From: Solibacillus silvestris_B
GTDB lineage: Bacteria > Bacillota > Bacilli > Bacillales_A > Planococcaceae
Length of the DNA stretch: 64,000 nucleotides
NCBI RefSeq assembly: GCF_051967575.1
Contig: NZ_JBQCJW010000003.1
Span: 1-64,000, forward strand
Direction of reading: 5' to 3'
The notes under the pieces were generated by a model. It made no database searches, was not told the origin of the DNA, and worked only from the letters and a program-made list of their open reading frames with translations. Shown here one piece after another: positions 49,606 through 58,210 of this stretch. How positions within the stretch are numbered: position 1 is the first letter of the stretch; every line of letters starts with the position of its first letter. A program made the position numbers and the translations under genes.

Positions 49606-50307
49606 TTGAGCGGTTTTGTGACAGCATTGCTTCAACTTTGGCTTGAGCTTCCCGCACTATTAGGCTATTTAAAAGGGCAAACGTTTTATAAACCTTTATC
49701 ACGCGAGGAAGAAGAGGAAGTCATTGCCCGCTTTATAAACGGCGATGAAAACGCGCGTGTCGAATTGATCGAACGAAATATGCGTTTAGTTGCACACGTC
49801 GTAAAGAAATTTCATCCCCCGCACGATTTGTTAGACGACTATATTTCGATTGGCACAATTGGTCTCATGAAGGCGGTAAGCAGCTTCACGCCCGAAAAAA
49901 AGACGCGCCTCGCCACGTATGCCGCACGCTGTATTGAAAATGAGATATTAATGCATTTACGCGCTCAAAAAAAAGTTCAAAAAGATGTGTCGTTATTTGA
50001 GCCGATTGGTGTCGACAAAGACGGACAGTCACTTCAAATACGCGACTTGCTTCAGCTTGATGAACCTTCAACAATCGAAAAAATCGAAAAACAGGAGGAT
50101 TTTGCACAGCTTTACCGCTATTTGAATACGCTCGATCCACGCGAACTTGAAATTATATCATACCGCTATGGCCTGCAAAATTTCGACCCGCATACACAAA
50201 AGGAAATCGCGAAGCGTCTTAATATTTCCCGCAGCTATGTTTCCCGCATAGAAAAACGAGCGCTCATAAAGCTCTACCAGCAGTTCAAACATGGGGAAAA
50301 AGAGTAA
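49606..50307 (+). CDS. sigK: RNA polymerase sigma-K factor
   Basis: SigK directs late mother-cell transcription in sporulation (coat genes such as cotE). The 233-residue protein has a short N-terminal pro-sequence (LLQLWLELPALLGYLKG), region 2 (NMRLVAHVVKKF, DDYISIGTIGLMKAVSSF, RLATYAARCIENEILMHLR) and region 4 (TQKEIAKRLNISRSYVSRIEKRALIKL). It is a single continuous gene, not split by a skin element as in B. subtilis. It starts with TTG at 49606, behind AAAGGATG; an ATG four bases before is in another frame. Like B. subtilis pro-SigK, it should need cleavage by SpoIVFB. Confidence 0.95.
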   Translation: MSGFVTALLQLWLELPALLGYLKGQTFYKPLSREEEEEVIARFINGDENARVELIERNMRLVAHVVKKFHPPHDLLDDYISIGTIGLMKAVSSFTPEKKTRLATYAARCIENEILMHLRAQKKVQKDVSLFEPIGVDKDGQSLQIRDLLQLDEPSTIEKIEKQEDFAQLYRYLNTLDPRELEIISYRYGLQNFDPHTQKEIAKRLNISRSYVSRIEKRALIKLYQQFKHGEKE

Positions 50308-50347
50308 GCTATTTTGTTGAATGGCAAAAAGCGATGTTTCATCAATC

Positions 50348-50390
50348 GGAAAACGCCCAATCATTTTCGGCGATTGGGCGTTTTCCTTTC
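50348..50390 (+). terminator. Terminator of sigK
   Basis: A perfect 15-bp stem, GGAAAACGCCCAATC with GATTGGGCGTTTTCC, around a 9-base loop. It may also stop transcription from the opposite strand. Confidence 0.92.
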
Positions 50391-50393
50391 CTA

Positions 50394-50474
50394 TTATTCT
50401 ATTTTGCCTTCATTTGTATGGAGCTGCATCATGAAGCCGTCAGTTGTCGTAATCGCTGCTTGCTCTCCTGCCAT
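50394..50474 (-). CDS. Possible 26-aa ORF or gene remnant
   Basis: Beyond mtnN, an ATG-initiated frame (MAGEQAAITTTDGFMMQLHT and six more residues) runs to a TAA next to the sigK terminator. Its codon use resembles the neighbouring genes, but no ribosome-binding site is seen. It may be a tiny protein or the remnant of a longer one. I do not recognise it. Confidence 0.3.
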   Translation of the reverse strand: MAGEQAAITTTDGFMMQLHTNEGKIE

Positions 50475-50489
50475 TTTCAAAACAATAAA

Positions 50490-51182
50490 TTACAGCTTCG
50501 CAATCGCATTCAATACGACTTCCGTCGAATGCTTTGCTGCTACAGGCAAAAATTCATCAAATGATACGCCAGATTCCTGCCCTGCAATATCCGACAATGC
50601 ACGGATCACGACAAATGGCGTATTAAACTGATGGCAAATTTGCGCTACAGCCGCCGCTTCCATTTCGACCGCCTTCATCGTCGGGAAATCTTTTCGAACA
50701 GCCTCAACACGTTCAGGGTCGCTCATAAACACATCGCCTGAACAAATTAAGCCGACACCGCAGTTATGCTCCCCTACTTCAGATACAGCCTGTTTTGCAA
50801 TTTCCATTAATTTCTCATCCGATTTATACGCTGCCGGCATACCTGCCATTTGGCCAATTTCGTATCCGAACGCTGTTACATCGACATCATGATGGCGCAC
50901 TTCATCTGAAATAACGATATCCCCAACATTTAACGCTGCATCAAAGCCGCCTGCGGAACCTGTATTAATGACAACAGCCGGATTAAACTTTTCCAATAAA
51001 ATCGTTGTCGACATTGCGGCATTCACTTTCCCGATACCGCTTTTCAGCAAGATGACTTCTTTGCCTTCATATGTCCCTGTCGTATATTCGCTGTTTGCGA
51101 TTGTTTCTGTTTTCGTATTTTGTAATGCATTGCGCAATAATTCAACCTCTTGCTCCATCGCGCCAATTACTGCTATTTTCAT
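50490..51182 (-). CDS. mtnN: 5'-methylthioadenosine/S-adenosylhomocysteine nucleosidase
   Basis: MtnN (Pfs) splits the glycosidic bond of methylthioadenosine and S-adenosylhomocysteine, clearing by-products of SAM use and feeding methionine salvage and autoinducer-2 synthesis. The 230-residue protein has the family N-terminus MKIAVIGAMEQEVELL, the catalytic Glu in this motif, INTGSAGGF (ribose site) and VEMEAAAVAQIC with the catalytic Asp later in ALSDIAG. The ATG at 51182 follows GGAGG; the longer frame is not family-like. Confidence 0.96.
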   Translation of the reverse strand: MKIAVIGAMEQEVELLRNALQNTKTETIANSEYTTGTYEGKEVILLKSGIGKVNAAMSTTILLEKFNPAVVINTGSAGGFDAALNVGDIVISDEVRHHDVDVTAFGYEIGQMAGMPAAYKSDEKLMEIAKQAVSEVGEHNCGVGLICSGDVFMSDPERVEAVRKDFPTMKAVEMEAAAVAQICHQFNTPFVVIRALSDIAGQESGVSFDEFLPVAAKHSTEVVLNAIAKL

Positions 51183-51260
51183 TTCCGGCTTCCTCCAATT
51201 TAGTACATTGTTCATAATGCAATTTTTTCGTCAATTCTCGCATTAAAAAAATTAGTATGC

Positions 51261-51929
51261 TCAGTCAATTGCCGTTAACACTTCAACTTGAACCGGCTTC
51301 CATCCTTCGCCGTCGATCCATTCAATGCTTACACGGTATTTCTGCTCTTTATCCATTGAAGTGACAACAGCAATGGAACTCTTAGTATTTCCGTTATTTT
51401 TAACACTTAAGACGATGCTATTATCCTGCTCTATTTCGAGCACACTAAAGATTGCCTTTAGCTTTTCTTCATAATCGATATGCCCTTTTTCATATGTCGA
51501 CACATGCTCACCAGTTTGGGCGGTTGGATATGCCTGCCAACTTGGATTAGTAATGACCTCCTGTACTGAGGGATCTGTAGATGGGCTTACAGTATCGTCT
51601 GTTTCTGTCGATGATTGTGCGGGCTCGTCCAGTGACGCATCTTCATTTTCTTCCGTATCATCATTTTCTGTTTGTTCATCCTCTGCCGCTTGTCCGCCCT
51701 CTTCCTGTGACGGTTCATTCGTGGCAACATCAGCAGGCTGGTCCTCTTTTTGCGCCTCATCATCTGGCAGCGGATCCCGGGAAATAATAAAGATCAATGT
51801 TGCGACAATTAGTATGGCAACGACCGCGATTAAATAGTTTAAGCTTTTATTAGCTTTCTCGAATTTCGTTTCTTTCGCTTTATGTTCCGCATACTGTTGC
51901 CGTGTTTGAAATCGTCTTTTTCGTTCCAT
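51261..51929 (-). CDS. yrrS: YrrS (DUF1510) membrane protein
   Basis: A 222-residue protein with a basic N-terminus, one membrane segment (about residues 30-50, LNYLIAVVAILIVATLIFII), a long acidic, low-complexity linker (about 55-130, rich in Glu, Asp, Ser, Thr) and a C-terminal DUF1510 domain (about 130-222, SWQAYPTAQTGEHVSTYEKG). This is YrrS of B. subtilis, probably an extracytoplasmic single-pass protein of unknown function near penicillin-binding and wall genes. It lies between greA and mtnN on the same strand. Confidence 0.9.
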   Translation of the reverse strand: MERKRRFQTRQQYAEHKAKETKFEKANKSLNYLIAVVAILIVATLIFIISRDPLPDDEAQKEDQPADVATNEPSQEEGGQAAEDEQTENDDTEENEDASLDEPAQSSTETDDTVSPSTDPSVQEVITNPSWQAYPTAQTGEHVSTYEKGHIDYEEKLKAIFSVLEIEQDNSIVLSVKNNGNTKSSIAVVTSMDKEQKYRVSIEWIDGEGWKPVQVEVLTAID

Positions 51930-52128
51930 TCCAATTCCTCCTATGCATGCTTATTTTAGCATTAGAAAAACAGATTGTGCACGAAAATCGCACGAAAGAA
52001 GTTTTTAGGATCTGCGTCTTCCATTACTGATGTTTTTTTGGCGTTTAGAAAAACATATTTATTGCAAAATGATGTTTTTCATTTTATGGATTCCCTTGAA
52101 AAACTAACACTTTCTTATCCGCGAAAAG

Positions 52129-52162
52129 AAAAGCAGTTAGCGCATGAATGCTAACTGCTTTT
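52129..52162 (-). terminator. Terminator of greA
   Basis: AAAAGCAGTTAGC pairs perfectly with GCTAACTGCTTTT around an 8-base loop, 5 bases beyond the greA stop. Confidence 0.9.
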
Positions 52163-52166
52163 GAAA

Positions 52167-52652
52167 TTATTTGACTTCTAAAATAATAACTTCCATATCT
52201 CCGCCTGGTGTTGTCAATTTTACAACATCGTCGACATGCTTGCCCATTAATGCTTTTGCGATTGGTGAGTCATTTGAAATTTTCCCTTCAATTGGATCGG
52301 CTTCAGCTGAACCAACAATCGTATATGATTCTTCAAAGTTGGCGCGTTTCCCGTTAATCAGCTCGTCAAATGTAACCGTTTTGCCTAGGGAAATTGTATT
52401 GGATGAATCGTCCTCTGTAATAATGACCGCATTGCGCAGCATTTGCTCAATTAAAGAAATACGTCCTTCCACGAACCCTTGCTCTTCCTTCGCCGAATCG
52501 TACTCCGAGTTTTCAGATAAATCACCAAAGCTGCGAGCAACTTTAATACGCTCTACTACTTCCGGACGCTTTACTGTTTTTAGCGTGTTTAATTCGTCTT
52601 CCAATTTTTGCTTTCCTTCTAGTGTCATTGGATATTGTTTTTCGTTTGACAT
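52167..52652 (-). CDS. greA: Transcription elongation factor GreA
   Basis: GreA rescues backtracked RNA polymerase by stimulating transcript cleavage through the secondary channel. It has 161 residues: an N-terminal coiled coil with the acidic tip in ARSFGDLSENSEYDSAKEEQ and a C-terminal FKBP-like domain (EESYTIVGSAEADPIEGKIS, SPIAKALMGK). I use the ATG at 52652 (MSNEKQYPMT) behind AAGGAGTGG. In B. subtilis greA directly follows udk; here 440 bases intervene. Confidence 0.96.
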   Translation of the reverse strand: MSNEKQYPMTLEGKQKLEDELNTLKTVKRPEVVERIKVARSFGDLSENSEYDSAKEEQGFVEGRISLIEQMLRNAVIITEDDSSNTISLGKTVTFDELINGKRANFEESYTIVGSAEADPIEGKISNDSPIAKALMGKHVDDVVKLTTPGGDMEVIILEVK

Positions 52653-53092
52653 TATTCCCACTCCTTAGTAATAACTTGAAAACGTTTTCTTTTTTCGTTT
52701 TCTTTTTCTAAATAATACGTTTTATCAATTATGCCCCGGCATAATTGCATCCGGATTTATAAAAGCTCCCTTTAAAAAATCTGTGGCATCTGCCAGGGGC
52801 TTATCTTCATTCAGCGGGCGTTCGGGAAATCCCCTGAAACTAACAAAACAAGCATTCATAATCTGCCGAAAGAGGCGAGTGTTTTTTGCTGGATGAAAAT
52901 AAAATATAATTATTTAACGTATTTTCGTTCATAAATAACAGAAAACCCGACTACTAGTTTACGGTATGTGGAAATGCCCCAATTTAGAAGCTCATTTCCA
53001 CAGCGTTTGCTAGCAGCCGAATTTCGTGAATACTTATTTATGTTCGTCTTTCATATTTGAAATGTAAATATTGTAAATACTACATCATCATA
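52653..53092. other. 440-base gene-free region between udk and greA
   Basis: No gene was found. It holds a 9-bp palindrome (AATTATGCC/GGCATAATT, 52727-52746), copy A of a dispersed repeat (about 52727-52860), a stretch richer in A and T, and a 10-bp inverted repeat TGTGGAAATG/CATTTCCACA (52967-52976 and 52993-53002). A promoter for greA must lie here, but none stands out. Confidence 0.6.
52727..52860. repeat. Dispersed repeat, copy A (internally deleted)
   Basis: The start GCCCCGGCATAATTGCATCC is similar to GCCTCGGCATAATGGCGTCC of copy B at about 62813-62832. The end, from about 52792 (CATCTGCCAGGGGCTTATC, then TTCATTCAGCG), is similar to copy B from about 62938 (CATATGCCAAAAGCTTATT, then TTCATACAGCG). 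Roughly 90 bases of the middle of copy B are missing here. Confidence 0.6.
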
Positions 53093-53728
53093 TTACAAGT
53101 TTGATTCAGTTTCAAGAATTGTTTTTATTTTCGTTACCATTAAGTCGATTGCCACGTTATTTCCGCCACCTTCAGGAATGATGACATCCGCATAGCGCTT
53201 TGTCGGCTCGATGAACATATTATGCATAGGGCGTACCGCTGACAAGTATTGTTCAATTACAGAATCCGCCGTACGACCGCGCTCTTTAATATCCCGCTGT
53301 ATCCGGCGAATGATGCGTAAATCCGAATCTGTATCAACGAATAATTTAATGTCCATCAATTCACGTAGGCGCTCGTCTTCCAGCACTAAAATCCCTTCGA
53401 TGATAATGACATCTTTTGGTTCTACATGGATGACTTCATCAGAACGTGTATGCTGCACATAGTCATATACAGGCTTTTCAACAGACTGATATGCGAGCAA
53501 GCTGTTAATATGCTCAATTAATAAGTCATTGTCAAAAGCTAATGGATGATCATAGTTCGTTTCAAGTCGCTGTTCAAACGTCATATGGCTTTGATCTTTA
53601 TAATAATAGTCCTGTTCGATTACGACTACTGAATGGTCACGGAAAACATCATAAATGGCACGTGTCACGCTCGTTTTGCCTGAGCATGAACCACCCGCAA
53701 TCCCGATGACGACTGGACGCTTTGACAT
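53093..53728 (-). CDS. udk: Uridine kinase
   Basis: Udk phosphorylates uridine and cytidine in pyrimidine salvage. The 211-residue protein has the P-loop GIAGGSCSGKTSV (residues 9-21), the YYYKDQSHM segment, the nucleoside-binding YDHPLAFD and the lid motif DIKERGRTADSVIEQY. It lies 1 base after yrrO and is thus the last gene of a trmR-trhP-udk unit. No terminator with a T run was seen after it. Confidence 0.95.
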   Translation of the reverse strand: MSKRPVVIGIAGGSCSGKTSVTRAIYDVFRDHSVVVIEQDYYYKDQSHMTFEQRLETNYDHPLAFDNDLLIEHINSLLAYQSVEKPVYDYVQHTRSDEVIHVEPKDVIIIEGILVLEDERLRELMDIKLFVDTDSDLRIIRRIQRDIKERGRTADSVIEQYLSAVRPMHNMFIEPTKRYADVIIPEGGGNNVAIDLMVTKIKTILETESNL

Positions 53729-55006
53729 TTAGTTATTCTCCTTTCGCATCATATCAAAGTGCGATAATGAGCGATCTACTTTAAATTTAACGATTTGCAG
53801 CGGGTGGCGGGCAACATCAAGCTCATTGCCGTCTTCATCCCAAAGCTGGCCAACCGTCATTTTGAATGTATCCATATTAGGGCCGAAAAATTCAACCGTA
53901 TCGCCTGTCTTGAAATAGTTGCGTTGTTCCAATGTAACCATTTGTGTTTCGGCATCATAGCCCATTACAAAACCGGCAAAATCCCACTTCATCTTATGTG
54001 AATGGAAACCAAACATTTGCTGCTTATAGCTTGGCTCCCCTTCAAAGAATGATGAGGCTGTTGCACGGTTTGCACAGCGCGCCAATTCCTCCAGCCATTC
54101 TTTTTCGAACGTGAAGTTTTCAGGGTCTGCACAGTATGCGTCAATCACTTTACGGTATACCGAAATAACTGTTGCTACGTAGTGAATCGATTTCATGCGT
54201 CCTTCCACTTTTAATGAGTCGATGCCCAATTCAATCATGTGCGGAATGGATTCGATTAATTTCAAGTCTTTCGGGCTCATCGCAAATGGTGCTTCGCCTT
54301 CGCTGAACAATGCCACTTCTTCGCCGTCTTTTTCTTCGTATAAATCATAATCCCAGCGGCAAGATTGACAGCAGCCGCCGCGGTTTGAGTCACGTGCAGT
54401 CATATGATTCGATAATGTACAGCGACCTGAGTATGCGATACACATCGCACCATGCACGAAAGCCTCGATTTCAATATCCACTTCCTCTTTCATTTTGCGC
54501 ATCTCTTCGCCGCCAACTTCGCGTGCCAATACAACACGCTCCAGCCCTTCTTCTTTCCAATACTTCACAGCTTTCCAGTTTGACAATGATTGCTGTGTTG
54601 AAAGGTGGATCTCCAAGCTAGGCGCCGCCTTTTTGCAAGTTTCGATAATGAGCGGGTCCGCAACGATGATCCCTTTTACACCCGCTCCTTCGATTGCCTG
54701 CAAATATTCCTCCAACCCTTCCATATTTTCGTTATGAGCAAAAATATTTGTTGTTACGTAAATGACCGCGCCGTATTTGTTTGCAAACTCGACGCCTTCT
54801 TTCATCTCTTCAATTGTGAAGTTGCCTGCATTCGAGCGTAAACCAAATTCCTGGCCGCCGATAAATACCGCATCTGCTCCGTAATGTACGGCTACTTTCA
54901 ACTTTTCCAGGCTTCCCGCTGGCGCAAGTAGCTCCGGCTTTTTTGTAATGACTGTTTTTCCGTTAACTGTTTCACGGATTTTTTCGTTTTGAATTAATTG
55001 TAGCAT
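53729..55006 (-). CDS. trhP2: tRNA hydroxylation protein P2 (peptidase U32 family, YrrO)
   Basis: A 425-residue U32-family protein. In B. subtilis YrrN and YrrO (TrhP1-TrhP2) hydroxylate U34 of certain tRNAs to 5-hydroxyuridine in a prephenate-dependent, iron-sulfur reaction. The TIM-barrel start KKPELLAPAGSLEKLKVAVHYGADAVFIGG and the cysteine-rich stretch CIAYSGRCTLSNHM...GGCCQSCRW, with the cluster cysteines, are present. The start at MLQLIQNEK follows AAGGAGAACGAAGG; a 51-codon longer frame overlaps yrrN. Flanked by yrrN and udk. Confidence 0.92.
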   Translation of the reverse strand: MLQLIQNEKIRETVNGKTVITKKPELLAPAGSLEKLKVAVHYGADAVFIGGQEFGLRSNAGNFTIEEMKEGVEFANKYGAVIYVTTNIFAHNENMEGLEEYLQAIEGAGVKGIIVADPLIIETCKKAAPSLEIHLSTQQSLSNWKAVKYWKEEGLERVVLAREVGGEEMRKMKEEVDIEIEAFVHGAMCIAYSGRCTLSNHMTARDSNRGGCCQSCRWDYDLYEEKDGEEVALFSEGEAPFAMSPKDLKLIESIPHMIELGIDSLKVEGRMKSIHYVATVISVYRKVIDAYCADPENFTFEKEWLEELARCANRATASSFFEGEPSYKQQMFGFHSHKMKWDFAGFVMGYDAETQMVTLEQRNYFKTGDTVEFFGPNMDTFKMTVGQLWDEDGNELDVARHPLQIVKFKVDRSLSHFDMMRKENN

Positions 55007-55025
55007 GCTGCCTTCGTTCTCCTTC

Positions 55026-55958
55026 CTAGTAGACTGTTTCCTTGTAGATGAAGCCAGTATCCAGTGGACGTAACGCTGGCTGAATTGCCTCCACTTGCTC
55101 AAATAGCTCTGATTTAATGTCATCGTATGCATCTTCGCCTTTTTCGAAATACGCATCAATCGCTTGACGGTAAAGGCTTGTCACTTTTACGACATAGTCA
55201 AATTCCTGAAGAACCCCGTCGATTTTCAATGAGTCGATGCCAGCTTCAAATAATTCATTCAACTCTTCGATAATGCACATATCGTTCGGCGAGAAAATAT
55301 GCGTCCCGTTCATATCTTCATAAATCGGGTATTTGTTTTTGCGCTCTTTGTCGTGCAGGAACATATTTTTGTTTTCTTTACGGTTTTCCACTTCCATCGC
55401 TTCATCACGGTATAAGAAATAATTCCCTAAAAGTGAGCGTTTTGACTGAAACATACATGTCATGCCATGTACTTGCACTTCAATCTCATGCTCTGTATTT
55501 TCTTTAATTTCGATTACTTCATCGACAGAAAGCTCACGCGCTAAAACAGCACGCTTGCTGCCGCGCTCGCCCCAATAATTCACCTGGAAGTAGTTTGTCG
55601 CAGTCGTTTCCGGATTCCAATGCAGCGGGATTGTAATGCCTAATTCACGTACTGCAACAATTACTGCAGGATCGCCGAAAATTAAAGCATCCACACCAAT
55701 TCGCTGCATTTCGGCTAAATATTCATCCAATGCATCTAAACGGTCGTTATGAAATAATGCATTGACAGCTACATATACTTTTTTGCCTGCAGCATGAATG
55801 AGCTTTGTCGCTTGCTCCACTTCGGCTACAGTGAATTCTCCAGCTAAACGCAAGCCAAATTTTTGTTCCCCAATTACGAAGGCATCCGCACCAGCATCAA
55901 GTAATGCAGCGATATGCTCAACGGATTGTGGTGTCAATAATAATTCTGGTTTTTTCAC
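55026..55958 (-). CDS. trhP1: tRNA hydroxylation protein P1 (peptidase U32 family, YrrN)
   Basis: A 310-residue U32-family partner of YrrO for 5-hydroxyuridine formation at tRNA position 34. It begins KKPELLLTPQSVEHIAALLDAGADAFVIGEQKFG, similar to YrrO, but the cysteine cluster is reduced to a single MTCMF, as expected for this subunit. The GTG at 55958 follows GAGGTGAAG; a TTG seven codons earlier was rejected because it overlaps trmR and lacks a site. The two subunits probably arose by duplication and act together. Confidence 0.9.
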   Translation of the reverse strand: MKKPELLLTPQSVEHIAALLDAGADAFVIGEQKFGLRLAGEFTVAEVEQATKLIHAAGKKVYVAVNALFHNDRLDALDEYLAEMQRIGVDALIFGDPAVIVAVRELGITIPLHWNPETTATNYFQVNYWGERGSKRAVLARELSVDEVIEIKENTEHEIEVQVHGMTCMFQSKRSLLGNYFLYRDEAMEVENRKENKNMFLHDKERKNKYPIYEDMNGTHIFSPNDMCIIEELNELFEAGIDSLKIDGVLQEFDYVVKVTSLYRQAIDAYFEKGEDAYDDIKSELFEQVEAIQPALRPLDTGFIYKETVY

Positions 55959-55963
55959 AATCT

Positions 55964-56596
55964 TCACCTCTTCAAACAAATTAACAAACCATCACCGACA
56001 GGGAAAAAAGCACTTGTGTATTCTGGATGTGCCATAACCCAATCAGAAAATGTTTTTAAATTTCGAATCATCGTTCTTTTTCTTCTCGGCACTTCTTTTA
56101 TATCTAAATCTGAAAGCCCGTGCATATACATATTATCGATGTACAATACCCCGCCTGACGGAACTAGCGGTGCATACTTTTCGAAAAATTTCATGTACTG
56201 GCCTTTCGCCGCATCAATAAAAACAGCATCAAAAGCAGGTGGAAGTTTATCCATATCTACTTCTAACGCGTCTCCCTCAATTACTTGTATACGGTTTGCT
56301 GCCTCTGATCTTGCAATGAATTGTTTTGCATACTGGACCCGCGACTCGTCACGTTCAATCGTCACAATATCGCAATTCGGCAATGCTATTGCCATACGTA
56401 TAGCGGAATAGCCAATTGCTGTGCCAATTTCCAAAATAGATTTCGGATTTTGAATACGCAATATTTGATTCAGTGACTCGATTCCCGCCAGCTGCATAAT
56501 CGGAACGTGATTTTGTTCGGCGAATTTTTCCATTTCAACCAATAATTCATCACGTTCAGGAATGAAGGAAGCAATATAAGCGTCTGATAATTCCAT
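55964..56596 (-). CDS. trmR: tRNA 5-hydroxyuridine methyltransferase TrmR (YrrM)
   Basis: A 210-residue O-methyltransferase that, in B. subtilis, methylates 5-hydroxyuridine to 5-methoxyuridine at tRNA position 34, the step after TrhP. SAM-binding ILEIGTAIGYSAIRMA, the acidic VTIERDESRVQYA, and the metal-binding AVFIDAAKGQY and VLYIDNMYMHG motifs are those of the COMT-like family. It is first in the unit trmR-trhP1-trhP2-udk, 6 bases before the yrrN start. Confidence 0.93.
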   Translation of the reverse strand: MELSDAYIASFIPERDELLVEMEKFAEQNHVPIMQLAGIESLNQILRIQNPKSILEIGTAIGYSAIRMAIALPNCDIVTIERDESRVQYAKQFIARSEAANRIQVIEGDALEVDMDKLPPAFDAVFIDAAKGQYMKFFEKYAPLVPSGGVLYIDNMYMHGLSDLDIKEVPRRKRTMIRNLKTFSDWVMAHPEYTSAFFPVGDGLLICLKR

Positions 56597-56728
56597 TCGT
56601 CATTCTCCCTTTACCTGTTTGTGTGCGCATGTCTTCCATCCATAAGAAAAAAGACGAAACCTCGATGTTTGCGCCTACAAGTTTGTTATATAAGGACAAA
56701 AAATCACATCTTATAATAGCACGAAAAG

Positions 56729-56799
56729 AAAAGGAATGCGAATAATCTTTTTTAAATTCCGCCTTTGGACGTAATTTCAAAGCCATTCGATTCCTTTTT
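56729..56799 (-). terminator. Inverted repeat between mltG and trmR, terminator-like
   Basis: AAAAGGAATGCGAA (56729-56742) pairs with TTCGATTCCTTTT (56786-56798) with one bulge; inside it GCCTTTG and CAAAGCC form a second hairpin. On the minus strand it ends in TTTTCTTTTC, 45 bases beyond the mltG stop. Confidence 0.45.
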
Positions 56800-56842
56800 C
56801 AATTCAATCAATTACGCCTTTGCCTCCACACTCGACCTTGCA

Positions 56843-57997
56843 CTAGCGCAAATATTTTTCGATGTTCGCTAAATGCTCATCATATGATTTGGCAAAGTGA
56901 TTCGTGCCTTCTTTATCTGCCAGGAAGTACAAGTAATCAGTTTGCGAAGGATTCAGTGCAGCCTCAATCGACGTTTTCCCCGCCCCGGCAATCGGTCCTG
57001 GGGGCAACCCTACATTTACATAAGTATTGTAAGGATTGTCGATCTCCAAATCTTCATACAGGACACGGTCTTTATGCGAGCCTAATGCATATAAAACAGT
57101 TGGGTCTGTTTGCAGTGGCATATCAATCCCCATTCGATTGTAAAACACGCTTGCGATCGTTTCGCGGTCTGTTTGGGCAGTTGCTTCTTCTTCAAGCAAT
57201 GAAGCAAATGTCAATAATTCGTGAACCGTCATTTCACGGTCCTCCAAAATTGGCGTATACTCTGACACAATCGTGTTTGTCGCAGAAAGCATCGTGTTCA
57301 CAATCTCGTCAATCGATGGCTTTTCCTCATAGAAAGGATATGTCGCCGGATATAAATACCCTTCCAATGCATGACGAATATTTTCATTTAAAATATTTTC
57401 CGTTAATAAATCGGGATATTCGGACATCAGCTGCTCAATATATGATGCGTCCGTCACTTTTTTCATGAAATCCTCTGCTCGATGGGAAGTGTTTTTCTGA
57501 ACGATTTCCGCTATTTGCTCAAGAGTCAATCCTTCCGGCACGGTAATCGTAAATACAGGCTCTCGATATACCCGACCCGTTTTTAAACTTTCAATAATCT
57601 CGTCCAATGTCATTGATTGCGTTAAAGAATAATCGCCTGCCTGGAATTCTGATTCATTTTTAAATTTTGTATAATATTTAAAAATTCGTGCATCTTTTAT
57701 AATTCCCTTTTCCTCTAAAATGCTTGAAATTAATGTAATCCCGGAGCCCATTGGAATTTCGACATCAATTTTTTCATTCGATTCCGGATCCATTGGTTGT
57801 AATGCAGATTTGACATAGTTATAGCCCGAGTAGCCTGCAACTGCGATAACGATAAGAGCGACAAGCGCGATGAGTCCTACAATTTTTCGCACGGTTTTAA
57901 CTTCTCCTTTACGCTCTTTCATCTTATTGAACATTTCCTGCTTTGAATTTTCATCTAGCACGGGAGCCCCCCCTTTTTCTCTTTCATAATGATACAT
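56843..57997 (-). CDS. mltG: Endolytic murein transglycosylase MltG
   Basis: MltG (YrrL) cuts nascent glycan strands in the membrane and so sets their length. The 384-residue protein has a cytoplasmic N-terminus, one membrane segment (VGLIALVALIVIAVAGYSGYNYV), a LysM-like part and the YceG/MltG domain with LLTFASLLEEEATAQTDRETIASVFYNRM (catalytic Glu), LQTDPTVLYALG and NVGLPPGPIAGAGKTSIEAALNP. The ATG at 57997 follows GGAAGGAAA. The gene stands between the DUF1292 genes and trmR. Confidence 0.94.
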   Translation of the reverse strand: MYHYEREKGGAPVLDENSKQEMFNKMKERKGEVKTVRKIVGLIALVALIVIAVAGYSGYNYVKSALQPMDPESNEKIDVEIPMGSGITLISSILEEKGIIKDARIFKYYTKFKNESEFQAGDYSLTQSMTLDEIIESLKTGRVYREPVFTITVPEGLTLEQIAEIVQKNTSHRAEDFMKKVTDASYIEQLMSEYPDLLTENILNENIRHALEGYLYPATYPFYEEKPSIDEIVNTMLSATNTIVSEYTPILEDREMTVHELLTFASLLEEEATAQTDRETIASVFYNRMGIDMPLQTDPTVLYALGSHKDRVLYEDLEIDNPYNTYVNVGLPPGPIAGAGKTSIEAALNPSQTDYLYFLADKEGTNHFAKSYDEHLANIEKYLR

Positions 57998-58210
57998 AAA
58001 ATTTCCTTCCGGCACAATAATGAGCCGCGAAAGTTATACTCGTTATAATGAATAGCGACGTTTTTTAACGGGAAATGTTCTAAGTCGTTCAAAAAGTTGC
58101 ATTACTTAACTAAAAGAAGGGAATATACGGCAATTGCGACAAACTGCCGCGATTTTCCAAGCAAAATAAAAACCTGGCCGACGCATCAATCGTCAGTCAG
58201 GTTTTCAAAA

